Below, piece after piece: positions 30,101-43,248 of a DNA stretch of 64,000 nucleotides. A model generated the notes under the pieces. It was not told the origin of the DNA. It did not search any database and saw only the letters and a list, made by a program, of their open reading frames with translations. The translations under genes and the position numbers were made by a program. The stretch's first letter is position 1. Each line of letters begins with the position of its first letter. Source of the stretch: Homarus americanus (taxonomy: Eukaryota > Arthropoda > Malacostraca > Decapoda > Nephropidae); the NCBI RefSeq assembly GCF_018991925.1, contig NW_024754722.1:1-64000 (forward strand), written 5' to 3'.

Positions 30101-33100
30101 CTGGGAGTGTCGGAGGAGTACCTGGGAGCGTCAAAGGAGTACCTGGGAGGTCAGGAGGTGTACCTGAGAGTGTCAGAGGTGTACCTTGGAGTGTCTGAGG
30201 TACCTGGAGTGTCTGAGGTCTACCTGGAAGTGTCTGGGTGTACATGGAATGTCAGAGGTATATCTTGCAGTGTCAGCGGTGTACCTGGGAGTGTCAGAGG
30301 TTACCTCGGCGCATCAGAGGTGTACCTGGGAGTGTCAGAGGTGTACCTGGGAGTGTCAGAGGTGTGCCTGGGAGTGTCAGAGGTGTACCTGGTAGTGTCA
30401 CTGGTGTACCTGGGAGTGTCAGGAGTTGTACTTGGGAGTGTGATTGGTACCTGGGAGTGTCAGAGGTGTATCTGGAAGTGTCAGAGGTGTACCTGAGTGT
30501 GCTGGTGTACCTGGGAGGTCAGAGGTGCACCAGGAGTGTCAGAGGTGTACCTGGGAGTGTCATTGGTGTACCTGGGAGTGTCAGGGGTGTACCTGGAAGT
30601 GTTAGGGGTGTACCTGGAAGTGTCAGGAGGTGTACCTGGGAGAGTCAGAGGGTACCTGGGAGCATCGGAGGTGTACCTGGGAGTATCGGAGGTGTACCTG
30701 GGAGTGCCAGAGTGTACCTGGTGTATCATTGGTGTACCTGGGAGTGTCAGAGGTATGTGGAAGTGTCAGAGGTGTACCTGGGAGGTGAGAGGTGTACCTG
30801 GGAGGTCAAAGGTGTACCTGGGTGTGTGAGAAGTGTACCTGGGAGGTCAGGGTGTACCTGGGAGGTCAGCGGTGTACCTGGGAGTGTCAGAGGTGTACCT
30901 GGGAGTGTCAGAGGTGTTCCTGGGAGTGTGGAGGTGTACCTGGGAGTGTCGGAGGTGTACCTGTCGTGTCAGCGGTGTACCTGGGAGCATCAGGGTGTAC
31001 CTGGGAGTGTCAGAGGTGTACCTGGGAGTGTCAGAGGTGTTCTTGGCAGTGTCGGAGGAGCACCTGGCAGCGTCAAAGAAGTACCTGGGAGTGTCAGAGG
31101 AGTACCTGGCAGCGTGAAAGGAGTGCCTTGAGTGTCAGAGGTGTACCTGGTAGTGTCAGTGGTGTACCTGTGTCAGAGTTGTGCTTGGGAGTGTCGGAGG
31201 AGCACTGGCAGCGTCAAAGGAGTACCTGGGAGTGTCAGAGGAGTACCTGGCAGTGAAAGGAGTACTTGGAGGTCAGAGGTGTACCTGGTAGTGTCAGGTG
31301 GTGTGACCTGGGAGGTCAGAGTTGTACTGGATGTGGATTGGTGTACCTGGGAGTGTCAGAGGTGTATCTGGAAGTACGAGGTGTACCTGGGAGTATGAGA
31401 GGTGTACCTGGGAGTGTCAAAGGTGTATCTGGGTGTGTGAGAAGTGTACCTGGGAGTGTCAAAGGTGTACCTGGGAGTGTCGGAGATGTACCTAGGAGTG
31501 TCAGAGGTGTACCTGGGAGTGTCAGAGATGCACTTGGGAGTGTCACAGGTGCACCTTGGAGTGTCTGCGGTGTTACTGGGAGTGTCTGAGCTTTACCTGG
31601 GAGTGTCTGAGGTGTACATGGCAGTGTCAGAGGTGTGCCTGGGAGTGCCTGAGGTGTACCTGGGATTGTCACTGGTGTACCTGGGAGTGTCAGGGGTGTA
31701 ACTGGGAGTGTCATAGGTGTATCTGGTAGTGTCAGTGGTTTACCTGGGAGTATCAGAAGGGTACTTGGGAGTGTGATTGGTGTACCTGGGAGTGTCAGAG
31801 GTGTATCCGGAAGTGTCAGAGGTGTACCTGGGAGTATCAGAGGTGTACCTGGGAGTGTCGGGGTGTACCTGGGAGTGTCAGGGGTGTAACTGGGAGTGTC
31901 GGAGGTGTAACTGGGAGTGTCAGTGGTGTACCTGGGAGTGTCAGAGGTGTAACCTGGGAGTGTCAGAGAGTACCTGGGAGTATCAGAGGTGTTCCTGGGA
32001 GTGTCAGAGTAGCACTGGGAGTGTCAGACGTGTACCTGGGAGTGTCTGAGGTGTACCTGGGAGATTAGGGGAGAACCAGGAGTGTAAGAGGTGTACCTGA
32101 GAGTGTCAGAGGTGTACCAGGGAGGTCAGGAGGAACCAGGGAGTGTCAGAGGTGTACCTGGGAGTGTCAGAGGTGTCACCTGGTAGTATCATTGGTGTAC
32201 CTGGAGGTGTCAGAGGTGTATCTAGAAGTGTCATAGGTTGTATCTTGGAAGTGTCAGAGGTGTACCTGAGTGTGTCATTGGTGTACCTGGGAGGTCAGAG
32301 GTGTACCAGGGAGTGTCAGAGGTGTACCTGGGAGGCCATTGGTGCACCTGGGAGTGTCAGGGGTGTACCTGGAAGTGTCAGGGGTGTACCTGAAGTGTTA
32401 GAGGTGTACCTGGGAGTGTCAGAGGTGTACCTGGGAGTGTCAGGAGGTGTTCTGAGAGTGTCAGAGGTGTACCTGGGAGTATCGTAGTGTACCTGGGAGT
32501 ATCGGAGGTGTACCTGGGAGTGCTCAGAGGTGTACCTGGTAGTATCATTGGTGTACCTGGGAGTGTCATCAGGAGGTGTATGTGGAAGGGTCAGAGGTGC
32601 ACCTGGGAGCATGAGGAGGTGTGCACCTGGGAGTGTCAAAGGTGTACCTGTGTGAGGAAGTGCACCTTGGGAGGTCATGGTGTACCTGGGAGTGTCAGGA
32701 GGTGCACCTGGGAATGTCAAGGTGTTCCTGGAGTGTCGGAGGTGTATCTAGGAGGTCGGAGGTGTACCTGTCAGTGTCAGCGGTGTACCTGGGAGTGTCA
32801 GGGGTGTACCTGGGGAGGCCATGGTGCACCTGGGAGTGTCAGAGGAGTACGTGGCGTGAAAGGAGTACCTTGGAGTGTCAGAGGTGCACCTGGTAGTGTC
32901 AGTGGTGTACCTGGGAGTGTCAGAGTTGTACTTGGGAGGTGGATTGGTGTACCTGGGAGGCTCAGAGGTGCATCTCTGGAAGTGTCAGAGGAAGTGCATG
33001 GAGCATGAGAGGTGCACCTGGGAGGTCAAAGGTATCTGGGTGTGTGAGAAGTGCACCTGGGAGGGGCTCAGAGGTGTCCCTGGGAGTGTCGGAGGCAATC

Positions 33101-34440
33101 AGGGAGTGTCAGAGGTGTGCCTGGGAGTGTCAGGAGGTGCACTTGAGTAACAGGTGCACCTGGGAGTGTCTGGTGGTGTTACTGGGAGTGTCTGAGCTTT
33201 TTACCTGGGAGTGTCTGAGGTATACCTGGCTGTGTCTGAGGTGTACTTGGCAGTGTCGGGGCGCAGGTACCTGGGAGGCTCAAGCGGTGTACCTGGGGAG
33301 TATCTTTCATTGGTGCACCTGGAAGTGTCAGGGGTGTACCTTGAAGTGTCAGGAGGTGTACCTGGAGGTGTCATTGGTGTACCTGGGAGTGTCAGGAGGT
33401 GTACCAGGGAGGTCAGAGGTGCACCCTGGGAGGCCACACAGGCAACTGGGAGTAAGTCAGGGGTGTACCTGAGGAGTGTCAGAGGTGGTACCTGAAGTGT
33501 CAAGAGGTACCTGGGAGGTCAGAAGTGTACCTGGGAGTGTCAGAGGTGTACCTGGGAGTGTCAGAGGTGTTCTGAGAGGCCAGGAGGTGTACCTGGGAGT
33601 GCTTTCAGAGGTGTACCTGGGAGTGCTCAGAGGTGTACCTGGTAGGCATCATTTCAGGTACCTGGGAGTGTCAGAGGTGTATCTTGAAGTGTCAGGAGGT
33701 GAACCAGGGAGGGGTCTGAGGTGTACCTGGGAGTATCGGAGGTGTACCTGGAGTATCTGGAGGTGTACCTTGGGAGTGTCAGAGGTGTACCTGGTAGTAT
33801 CATTGGTGTACCTGGGAGTGTCAGAGCTAGGGATCTGAAGTGCCAGAGGTGCACCTGGGAGTGTCGGAGGTGCACCCTGGGAGCATCAGAGGTGTGCCTG
33901 GGAGTGTCATTGGTGTACTGGGAGTGTCAGGGGTGTGTACCTGGTGTCAGGGTGTACTCCAGTCAGGGGTGTACCTGGGAGTGCCCAGAAGTGTACCTGG
34001 GAGTGTCAGAGGGGTGTACCTGAGTGTCAAATGTGTCTTGAGAGTGTCAGGAGGTGTACCTGTAGCATCATTGGTGCACCTGGGAGTGTCAGAGGTGTAT
34101 GTGGAAGGTCAGAGGTAACCTGGGAGTATGAGGTGTGTCTGGGAGTAACAAGGTGTACCTGGGTGTGTGGAGAGAAGTGTACCTGGGGTCAGGGGTGTAC
34201 CTGGGAGTGTCAGGGGCGGTGTACCTGGGAGTGCCGAGGTGTACCTGGGAGGCGATGTGTTCCTGGGAGGTCGGAGGTGTGTCTGGAGGTCGGAGGTGCA
34301 CCATCAGTGTCAGCGAAAATCTTGGGAGCACGGGGTGTACCTTGGGAGTGTCAGCGGTGTACCTGGGAGTGTCAGAGGTGCACCTGGGTCAGAGGTGTTC
34401 TTGGCAGGGTCGGAGGAGTACCTGGCAGCGTCAAAGTACC
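24111..34440. repeat. Array domain 4: GTACC units with frequent GGGAGGTCAG (T-deleted) variants
   Basis: Here the common length variant is CCTGGGAGGTCAG, which lacks one T of GAGTGTC, together with GGGAGGCCAG and GGGAGGCTCAG. Divergence is highest around 24110-25030 and 33000-33500. Module C occurs at 24670-24840, 29520-29750, 31520-31620 and 33130-33400, K at 29960-30290 and E at 31747-32160. Copies of the GGGTGTGTGAGAAGTG variant precede several C modules. Confidence 0.8.
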
Positions 34441-36485
34441 TGGGGAGTGTCAGAGGTACCTGGCAGTGTGAAAGGAGTGCCTTGGGTGTCAGAGGTGTAC
34501 CTGGTAGTGTCAGTGGTGTGCCTGGGAGTGTCAGAGGTTGTGCTTGGGGAGTGTGATTGGTGTACCTGGGAGTGTCAGAGGTGTATCTGGAAGTGTCAGA
34601 GGTGTACCTGGGAGTATGAGAGGTGTACCTGGGGAGTGTCAAGGTGTGTATCTGGGTGTGTGAGAAGTGTGCCTAGGAGTGTCAGGGTGTACCTGGGAGT
34701 GTCAGAGATGTGCCTAGGAGTGTCAGAGGTGTGCCTGGGGTGTCAGAGATGCCTTGGGGAGTGTCAGAGGTGCACCTTGGGTGTCTGAGTGTTACTGGGG
34801 AGTGTCTGAGCTGTACCTGGGAGTGTCTGGGGTGTACATGGGAGTGTCAGAGAGGTGTGCCGAGTGCCTGAGGGTGTGCCTGGGGTGTCAGAGGTGTGCC
34901 TGGGGAGTGTCAGGGTGTGCCTGGTAGTGTCAGTGGTGTGCCTGGGGTGTCAGGGATTGTGCCTGGGAGTGTGATTGGTGTACCTGGTAGTGTCAGAGGT
35001 GTATCTGGAAGTGTCAGAGGTGTACCTGGAAGTGTCAGGGTGTGCCTGAGTGTCAGGGGTGTGCCTGGAAGTGTCAGAGGTGGCCTGGGGAGTGCCTGAG
35101 GTGTGCCTGGGATTGTCAGAGGGTGTGCCTGGGGTTGTCAGGGGTGTAACTGGGAGTGTCAGGAGTGTACCTGGAGTGTCATGGGTGTGTCTGGTAGTGT
35201 CAGTGGTGTACCTGGGAGTATCAGAGTTGTGCCTGGAGTGTGATTGGTGTACCTGGGAGTGTCAGGGTGTGTCCCAGAAGTGTCAGAGGTGTGCCTGGGG
35301 AGTATCAGGGGGTGTACCTGGAGTGTCAGGGGTGTACCTGGGAGTGTCAGGGTGTAACTGGGAGTGTCATGGGGTGTAACTGGGAGTGTCAGTGGTGTGC
35401 CTGGGAGTGTCAGAGGTGTGCCTGGGGTGTCAGGTAGTACCTGGGGAGTGTCAGAGGTGTGCCTGGGGAGTGTCACAGTAGTGCCTGGGAGTGTCAGGCG
35501 TGTGCCTGGGAGTGTCTGAGGTGTGCCTGGGGTGTCAGGGGAGACCAGGGGTGTAAGGGGTGTGCATGAGGTGTCAGGGGTGTGCCAGGGAGTGTCAGAG
35601 GTGTACCAGGGTGTCAGAGGTGAACCAGGGAGTGTCTGAGGGTGTGCCTGGGAGTGTCGGAGGTGTGCCTGGGAGTATCGGAGGTGTACCTGGGGTGTCA
35701 CAGGTGGCCTGGTAGTATCATTGGTGTGCCTGGGAGTGTCATAGGTGTATCTGGAGGTGTCAGGGGTGTGCCTGGGTGTCATTGGTGTGCCTGGGGTGTC
35801 AGAGGTGTGCCAGGGAGTGTCAGGGTGTACGTTGGGAGTGTCAGGTTGTACCTGGGGTGTCATTGGTGTGCCTGGGAGTGTCAGGGGTGTCGCTGGAAGT
35901 GTCAGGGGTGTACCTGGAAGTGTCAGAGGTGTAGCCTGGGGTGTCAGGGTGTTACCTGGAGTGTCATAGGTGTATCTGGTAGTGTCAGTGGTGTACCAGG
36001 GAGTGTCAGTGGTGTACCTGTGTGAGGTCATTGGTGTGCCTGGAGTGTCAGAGGTGTACCTGGAAGTGTCAGGGTGTGCCTGGAAGTGTCAGGGGGTGTA
36101 CCTGGAAGTGTCAGAGGTGTGCCTGGGGAGTGCCTGAGGTGTACCTGGGAGTGTCTGGGGTGTGGGAGTGTGCTGAGCTGTGCCTGGGGGTGTCTGAGGT
36201 GTGCCTGGTAGTGTCTGGGGTGTGCCTGGCAGTGTCTGAGGTGCACCTGGGGTGTCAGCGGTGTGCCTGGGAGTGTCAGAGGTGTACCTGGGGGTGTCAG
36301 AGGTGTTCCTGGGAGTGTCGGAGGAGTACCTGGGAGCGTCAAAGGTACCTGGGGAGTGTCAAGGTGTGCCTGGGAGTGTCAGAGGTGGCCTGGGTTTCTG
36401 AGGTGTACCTGGGGAGTGTGAGGTTTACCTGGAAGTGTCTGGTGTACATGGCATGTCAAAGGTGTATCTTGCAGTGTCAGCAGTG
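34441..36485. repeat. Array domain 5: GTGCC/GGGG-rich
   Basis: An abrupt return to GTGCCTGGGG units. E lies at 35210-35640 and K at 36130-36485. The change back to GGGAGGTCAG units occurs within about 20 bases of 36490. Confidence 0.75.
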
Positions 36486-39400
36486 TACCTGGGAGGTCAG
36501 AGGTATGCCTGGGAGGGTCAGGAGGTGTGCCTGGGAGTGTCAGAGGTGTACCTGGGAGGGTCAGAGGTGCCTGGGAGGTCAGGAGGTGTACCTGGGAGGT
36601 CAGAGGTGTGCCTGGGAGTGTCAGAGGTTTGGTAGTGTCAGTGGTGTACCTGGAGTGTCAGAGTTGTACTTGGGAGTGTGATTGGTGTACCTGGGAGTGT
36701 CGAGGTATCTGGAAGTGTCAGAGGTACCTGGAAGTGTCATGGTGTACCTGGAAGTGTCAGGGTGTACCTGGAAGTGTCAGAGGTGTACCTGGGAGTGCCT
36801 GAGGTATCTGGGAGTATCAGAGGTGTGCCTGGGAGTGTCATTGGTGTACCTGGGAGGTCAGGGGTGTACCTGGAAGTGTCAGGGGTGTACCTGGAGTGTC
36901 GCGGTGTGCCTGGGAGTGTCAGAGAGGTACCTGGGAGTGTCAGAGGTGTTCTTGGCAGTGTCGGAGGAGTACCTGGCAGCGTCAAAGAAGTACCTAGGAG
37001 TGTCAGAGGAGTACCTGGCAGCGTGACAGGAGTACCTTGGAGTGTCAGAGGTGTACCTGGTAGTGTCAGTGGTGTACCTGGGAGTGTCAGAGTTGTGCTT
37101 GGGAGTGTCGGAGGAGTACCTGGCAGCGTCAAGGAGTCCTGGAGTGTCAGAGGGTACCTGGCAGCGTGAAAGGGAGACCTTGGAGTGTCAGAGGTACCTG
37201 GTAGTGTCAGTGGTGTGCCTGGGAGTCAGAGTTGTACTTGGGGTGTGGATTGGTGTACCTGGGAGTGTCAGAGGTATCTGGAAGTGTCAGAGGTGTACCT
37301 GGGAGTATGAGAGGTGTACCTGGGAGTGTCAAAGGTGTATCTGGGTGTGTGAGAAGTGTACCTGGGAGTGCTGGGGGTGTACCTGGGAGTGTCGGAGATG
37401 TACCTAGGAGTGTCAGAGGTGTGCCTGGGAGTGTCAGAGATGCACTTGGGAGTGTCACAGGTGCACCTTGGAGTGTCTGCGGTGTTACTGGGAGTGTCTG
37501 AGCTTTACCTGGGAGTGTCTGAGGTGTACATGGCAGTGTCAGAGGTGTGCCTGGGAGTGCCTGAGGTGTACCTGGGAGTGTCAGAGGTGTGCCTGGGAGT
37601 GTCAGGGGTGTACCTGGTAGTGTCAGTGGTGTACCTGGGAGTGTCAGAGTTGTACTTGGGAGTGTGATTGGTGTACCTGGTAGTGTCAGAGGTCTATCTG
37701 GAAGTGTCAGAGGTGTACCTGGAAGTGTCAGGGGTGTACCTGGAAGTGTCAGAGGTGTACCTGGGAGTGCCTGAGGTGTACCTGGGATTGTGAGAGGTGT
37801 ACCTGGGAGTGTCAGGGGTGTAACTGGGAGTGTCAGGGTGTACCTGGAGGTCATAGGTGTATCTGGTAGTGTCAGTGGTGTACCTGGGAGTATCAGAGTT
37901 GTACTTGGGAGTGTGATTGGTGTACCTGGGAGTGTCAGAGGTGTATCCGGAAGTGTCAGAGGTGTACCTGGGAGTATCAGAGGTGTACCTGGGAGTGTCA
38001 GGGGTGTACCTGGAGTGTCAGGGTGTAACTGGGAGTGTCGTAGGTAACTGGGAGGTCAGTGGTGTACCTGGGAGTGTCAGAGGTGTACCTGGGAGAGTCA
38101 GAGTAGTACCTGGGAGTGTCAGAGGTGTACCTGGGAGTGCCAGTAGTACCTGGGAGGTCAGACGTACCTGGGAGTGTCTGAGGTGTACCTGGGAGTATCA
38201 GGGGAGAACCAGGGAGTGTAAGAGGTGTACATGAGAGTGTCAGAGGTGTACCAGGGAGGTCAGAGGTGAACCAGGGAGTGTCAGAGGGACCAGGGAGGCT
38301 CTGAGGTGTACCTGGGAGTATCGGAGGTGTACCTGGGGAGTATCGGAGGTGTACCTGGGAGTGTCACAGGTACCTGGTAGCATCATTGGTGTACCTGGGA
38401 GTGTCAGAGGTGTATCTGGAAGTACATAAGTGTATCTGGAAGTGTCAGAGGTACCTGAGTGTGTCATTGGTGTACCTGGAGTGTCATAGGTGTATCTGGT
38501 AGTGTCAGTGGTGTACCAGGGAGTGTCAGTGGTGTACCTGTGAGGGATGTGTCAGGGGTGTACCTGGGAGGTCAGAAGTGTACCTGGGAGTGTCAGAGGT
38601 GTACCTGGGAGTGTCAAATGTGTTCCTGAGAGTGTCAGAGGTGTATCCGGAAGTGTCAGAGGTGCCTGGGAGATCAGAGGTGTACCTGGGAGTGTCAGGG
38701 TGTACCTGGGAGGTCAGGGTGTAAGAGGTCGGAGGTGTAACTGGGAGTGTCAGTGGTGTACATGGGAGTGTCAGGGGTGTACCTGGAAGTGTCAGGGGTG
38801 TTCCTGGATGTGTCAGGGGTGTACCTGGGAGTGTCAGAAGGTACCTGGGAGTGTCAGAGGTGTACCTGGAGTGTCAAATGTGTTCCTGAGTGTCAGAGGT
38901 GTACCTGGTAGTATCATTGGTGTACCTGGGAGTGTCAGAGGTGTATGTGGAAGTGTCAGAGGGCCCTGGGAGTATGAGAGGTACCTGGGAGTGTCAAAGG
39001 TACCTGGGTGTGTGAGAAGTGTACCTGGGAGTGTCAGGGGTACCTGGGAGTGTCAGGTGTACCTGGGAGTGTCAGAGGTGTACCTGGAACTGTCAGAGGT
39101 GTTCCTGGGAGGTCGGAGGTACCTGGGAGTGTCGGAGGTGTACCTGTCAGTGTCAGCGGTGTACCTGGGGAGTATCAGGGGGTACCTGGAGTGTCAGCAG
39201 GCCTGGGAGTGTCAGAGGTACCTGGGAGGTCAGAGGTACTGGCAGTCGTGGGAGAGTACCTGGCAAGTCAAGAAGCCTAGGAGTGTCAGAGAGTACTTGC
39301 AGCGTGACAGGAGACTTGGAGTGTCAGAGGTGTACCTGGTAGTGCTGAGAGGTGTACCTGGGAGTGTCAGAGTTGTAACTGGGAGTGTCTGAGGAGTACC

Positions 39401-41430
39401 TGAAAGGCCACAAGGTGTACCTGGGAGTGCCAGAGTGCACCTGGGAGTGTCAGAGGGCACCTTGAGCAAGGTCAGAGGTGTATCTGGCAGTGTCATGGTG
39501 CACCAGAGCGTCAGAGTGTACTTGGAGCAGTGATGGTACCTGGGAGTGTCAGAGGTATCTGGAAGTGTCAGAGGTGTACCTGGGAGCATGGAGAGGTACC
39601 TGGGAGTGTCAAAGGTATCTGGGTGTGAGAGAAGTGCACCTGGGAGTGCAAAGGTGTACCTGGGAGTGTCGGAGGTGTACCGAGAGCATCAGAGGTGCCT
39701 GGGAGTGTCAGGAGGTGCACTTGGGAGTGTCAGAGGTGCACCTGGGAGTGTCGGATGTTACTGGGAGTGTCTGAGCTTTACCTGGAGTGTCTGAGGTGTA
39801 CCTGGCAGTGTCTGAGGTTTACCAGGCATGTCAGCTGTACCTGGAAGTGTCAGGGTGTACCTGGAAGTGTCAGAGGTGAACCAGGAGTGTCTGAGGTGTA
39901 CCTGGGAGTATCGGAGGTGTACCCGGAGTATCGAGGTGTACCTGGGAGTACGGAGGTGTACCTGGGAGTGTCAGAGGTACTTAGCATCATGGTGTACCTG
40001 GGAGTGTCAGAGGTGATCTGAAGTGTCAGAGGTGTACCTGGGAGTATGAGCCGCAGGCCTGGGAGTGTCAAAGGTACCTAGGTGTGTGAGAAGGTAACTG
40101 GGAGGTGGAGAGGTGTACCTGGGAGTGTCGGAGGTGTACCTGGGAGTGTCAGAGGTGTGCCGGGAGCTCAGAGGTGCCCTGGGATTGTCCAGTGCACCTG
40201 GGAGTGTCTGAGGTGTTACTGGGAGTGTCTGAGGTTTACCTGGGAGTGTCTGAGTTGTACCTGGCAGTGTCTGAGGTGTACCTGGCAGTGTCAGCGGTAC
40301 CTTGGAGTGTCAGCAGGTACCTGGGAGTGTCTGAGGTGTACCTGGGAGTGTCAGGAAAGAACCAGGGAGTGTAAGAGGTGTACCGAGAGTGTCAGAGGTG
40401 CCTGGGAGGCCGGCAGGTGTACCTGGGAGTGTCAGAGGTGTACCTGGAAGTGTCAGAGGTGTACCTGGGAGTGTCATTGGTGTACCTGAGAGTGTCAGAG
40501 GTGTACCAGGAGTATTAGTGGTGCACCTGGGAGGCTGGTGTACCCAGGAGTGTCAGAGGTGTACCTGGAAGTGTCAGGGGTGTACCTGGAAGTGTCAGCG
40601 GTGTACCTGGAAGTGTCAGAGGTGTACCTGGGAGTGCATGAGGTGTACCTGGGAGTATCTGAGGTGTACCTGGGAGTGTCTGAGCTGTACCTGGGAGTGT
40701 CTGAGGTGTACCTGGTAGTCCTGAGGTGTACCTGGCAGTGTCTGAGGTGTACCTGGGAGTGTCAGCGGTGTACATGGGAGTGTCAGAGGTGTACCTGGGA
40801 GTGTCAGAGGTGTTCCTGGGAGTGTCGGAGGAGTACCTGGGAGCGTCAAAGGATTACCTGGGAGTGTCAGAGGTGTACCTGGGAGTGTCAGAGGTGTACC
40901 TGGGAGTGTCTGAGGTGTACCTGGGAGTGTCGTTAGGTCTACCTGGAAGTGTCTGAGGTGTACATGAATGTCAGAGGTGATCTTGCAGTGTCAGCGGTGT
41001 ACCTGGGAGTGTCAGCGGTGTACCTGGGAATGTAAGAGGTATGCCTGGGGTATCAGAGGTGTCTGGGAGTCTCAGAGGTGTACCTGGGAGTGTCAGAGTG
41101 TGCCTGGGAGTGTCAGAGGTGTACCTGGTGTCAATGGTGTACCTGGGAGTGTCAGAGTTGTACTGGAGTGTGATTGGTGTACCTGGGAGGCAGAGGTGTA
41201 TCTGGAAGTGTCAGAGGTGTACCTGGAAGTGTCAGGGTGTACCTGGAAGTGTCAGGGGTGTACCTGAAGTGTCAGAGGTGTACCTTGAGTGCCTGAAGGC
41301 TACCTGGGATTGTCAGAGGTACCTGGGAGGTCAAGGGTGTATCTGGAAGTGTCAGAGGTGTACCTGGGAGTATCAGAGGTGCACCTGGGAGTGTCAGAGG
41401 TGTACCTGGGAGTGTCAGAGGTGTTCCTGA
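36486..41430. repeat. Array domain 6: GTACC units, patchy T-deleted variants
   Basis: A mosaic of clean stretches (about 37200-38030 and 40400-41040) and stretches rich in GGGAGGTC (36490-37150 and 38040-40200). C modules lie at 37440-37550, 39718-39850 and 40190-40310, E at 37890-38300 and K at 40625-41000. Confidence 0.75.
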
Positions 41431-42547
41431 GAGTGTCAGAGGTGTACTTGGGAGTGTCAGAGGTGTACCTGGAAGTGTCAGGGGTGTACCTGGAAGTGTC
41501 AGGGGTGTACCTGGGAGTGTCAGGGGTGTAACTGGGAGTGTCAGGGGTGTACCTGGAGTGTTATAGGTGTATCTGGCAGTGTCAGCGGTGTAACTGGGAG
41601 TTTCAGCGGTGTACCTGGGAGTGTCAGAGGTGTGCCTGGGAGTGTCAGAGGTGCACTTGGGAGCGTCACAGGTGCACCTGAGAGTTATAGAGGTGTAACT
41701 GGGAGTGTCTGAGCTGTACCTGGGAGTGTCTGAAGTGTACCTGGCAGTGTCTGAGGTGTACCTGGCAGTGTCAGCGGTGTACCTGGGAGTGTCAGCGGTG
41801 TACCTGGCAGTGTCAGCGGTGTACCTGGCAGTGTCAGAGGTGTTCCTGGGAGTGTCGGAGGAGTACCTGGCAGCGTAAAAAGAGTACCTTGGAGTGTCAG
41901 AGGTGTACCTGGTAGTGTCAGTGGTGTACCTGGGAGTGTCAGAGTTGTACTTGGGAGTGTGATTGGTGTACCTGGGAGTGTCAGAGGTGTATCCGTAAGT
42001 GTCAAAGGTGTACCTGGGAGTGTCAGGGGTGTAACTGGGAGTGTCGGAGGTGTAACTGGGAGTGTCAGTGGTGTACCTGGGAGTGTCAGAGGTGTACCTG
42101 GGAGTGTCAGAGTAGTACCTGGGAGTGTCATAGGTGTACCAGGGAGTGTCAAAGGTGAACCAGGGAGTGTCAGAGGTGAACCAGGGAGTGTCTGAGGTGT
42201 ACCTTGGAGTATCGGAGGTGTGCCTGGGAGTATCGGAGGTTTACCTGGGAGTGTCAGAGGTGTACCTGGTAGTATCATTGGTGTTCCTGGGAGTGTCAGA
42301 GGTGTATCTGGAAGTGTCAGAGGTGAACCAGGGAGTGTCTGAGGTGTACCTGGGAGTATCGGAGGTGTACCTGGGAGTGTCAGAGGTGTACCTGGTAGTA
42401 TCATTGGTGTACCTGGGAGTGTCAGAGGTGTATCTGGAAGTGTCAGAGGTGTACCTGGGAGTATGTGATGTGTACCTGGGAGTGTCAGAGGAGTACCTGG
42501 GAGTGTCTGAGGTCTACCTGTGAGTGTCAGAGGTGTTCCTGGGAGTG

Positions 42548-42770
42548 TCAGAGGTGCACTTGGGAGTGTCACAGGTGCACCTGGGAGTGTCTGAGGTGTT
42601 ACTGGGAGTGTCTGAGCTTTACCAGGGAGTGTCTGAGGAGTACCTGGTAGTGTCTGAGGTGTACCTGGCAGTGTCAGCGGTGTACCTGGGAGTTTCATTG
42701 GTGTACCTGGAAGTGGCAGGGGTGTACCTGGAAGTGTCAGAGGAAAACCTGAGTGTGTCATTGGTGTACC
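42548..42770. repeat. Higher-order module C, type copy
   Basis: Ordered variants: GTGCACTTGGGAGTG, then TCACAGGTGCACCTGGG, TGAGGTGTTACTGGG, TGAGCTTTACC, CTGGTAGTGTCTGAGG, CTGGCAGTGTCAGCGG, TTCATTGGTG, GGAAGTGGCAGGGG, and finally CCTGAGTGTGTCATTGG. The same order, with local losses, recurs near 11.25, 20.61, 24.67, 29.52, 33.13, 47.27, 50.69, 51.77, 57.45 and 61.00 kb. It carries the perfect palindrome CAGGTGCACCTG at 42572-42583. Confidence 0.8.
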
Positions 42771-42917
42771 TGGGAGTGTCAGAGGTGTACCAGTGAGTGT
42801 CAGTGGTGTACCCGGGAGTGTCATTGGTGTACCTGGGAGTGTCAGAGGTGTACCTGGAAGTGTCAGGGGTGTACCTGGAATTGTCAGGGGTGTACCTGGA
42901 TGTGTCAGACGTGTACC

Positions 42918-43248
42918 TGGGAGTGCCTGAAGTGTACCTGGGAGTGTCTGAGGTGCACCTGGGAGTGTCTGAGCTGTACCTGGGAGTGTTTGAGGTGTAC
43001 CTGGTAGTGTCTGAGGTGTACCTGGCAGTGTCTGAGGTGTACCTGGGAGTGTCAGCGGTGTACCTGGGAGTGTCAGAGGTGTTCCTGGGAGTGTCGGAGG
43101 AGTACCTGGGAGCGTCAAAGGAGTACCTGGGAGTGTCAGAGGTCTACCTTGGAGTGTCTGAGGTGTACCTGGGAGTGTCTGAGGTCTACCTGGAAGTGTC
43201 TGGGGTGTACATGGAATGTCAGAGGTATATCTTGCAGTGTCAGCGGTG
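42918..43248. repeat. Higher-order module K, type copy
   Basis: Ordered variants: GTGCCTGAAG, TGAGCTGTACC, CTGGTAGTGTCTGAGG, CTGGCAGTGTCTGAGG, TGTCAGCGG, GTTCCTGGGAGTGTCGGAGG, AGTACCTGGGAGCGTCAAAG, GTCTACCTGGAAGTGTCTGG, TGTACATGGAATGTCAGAGG, and TATCTTGCAGTGTCAGCGG. At least seventeen more copies keep this order, at about 11.69, 15.59, 18.37, 22.57, 29.96, 36.13, 40.63, 45.10, 47.94, 49.13, 52.39, 54.02, 55.04, 55.88 (partial), 58.07, 59.69, 61.57 and 63.59 kb. Confidence 0.85.

Noticed and set aside
41685..43118. Minus-strand open frame of 477 codons made of TLPGTPL heptads
   Set aside because: It is the 21-bp minisatellite read in a frame without stops. Ends fall where a unit variant or indel happens to create a stop, and overlapping frames are equally open.
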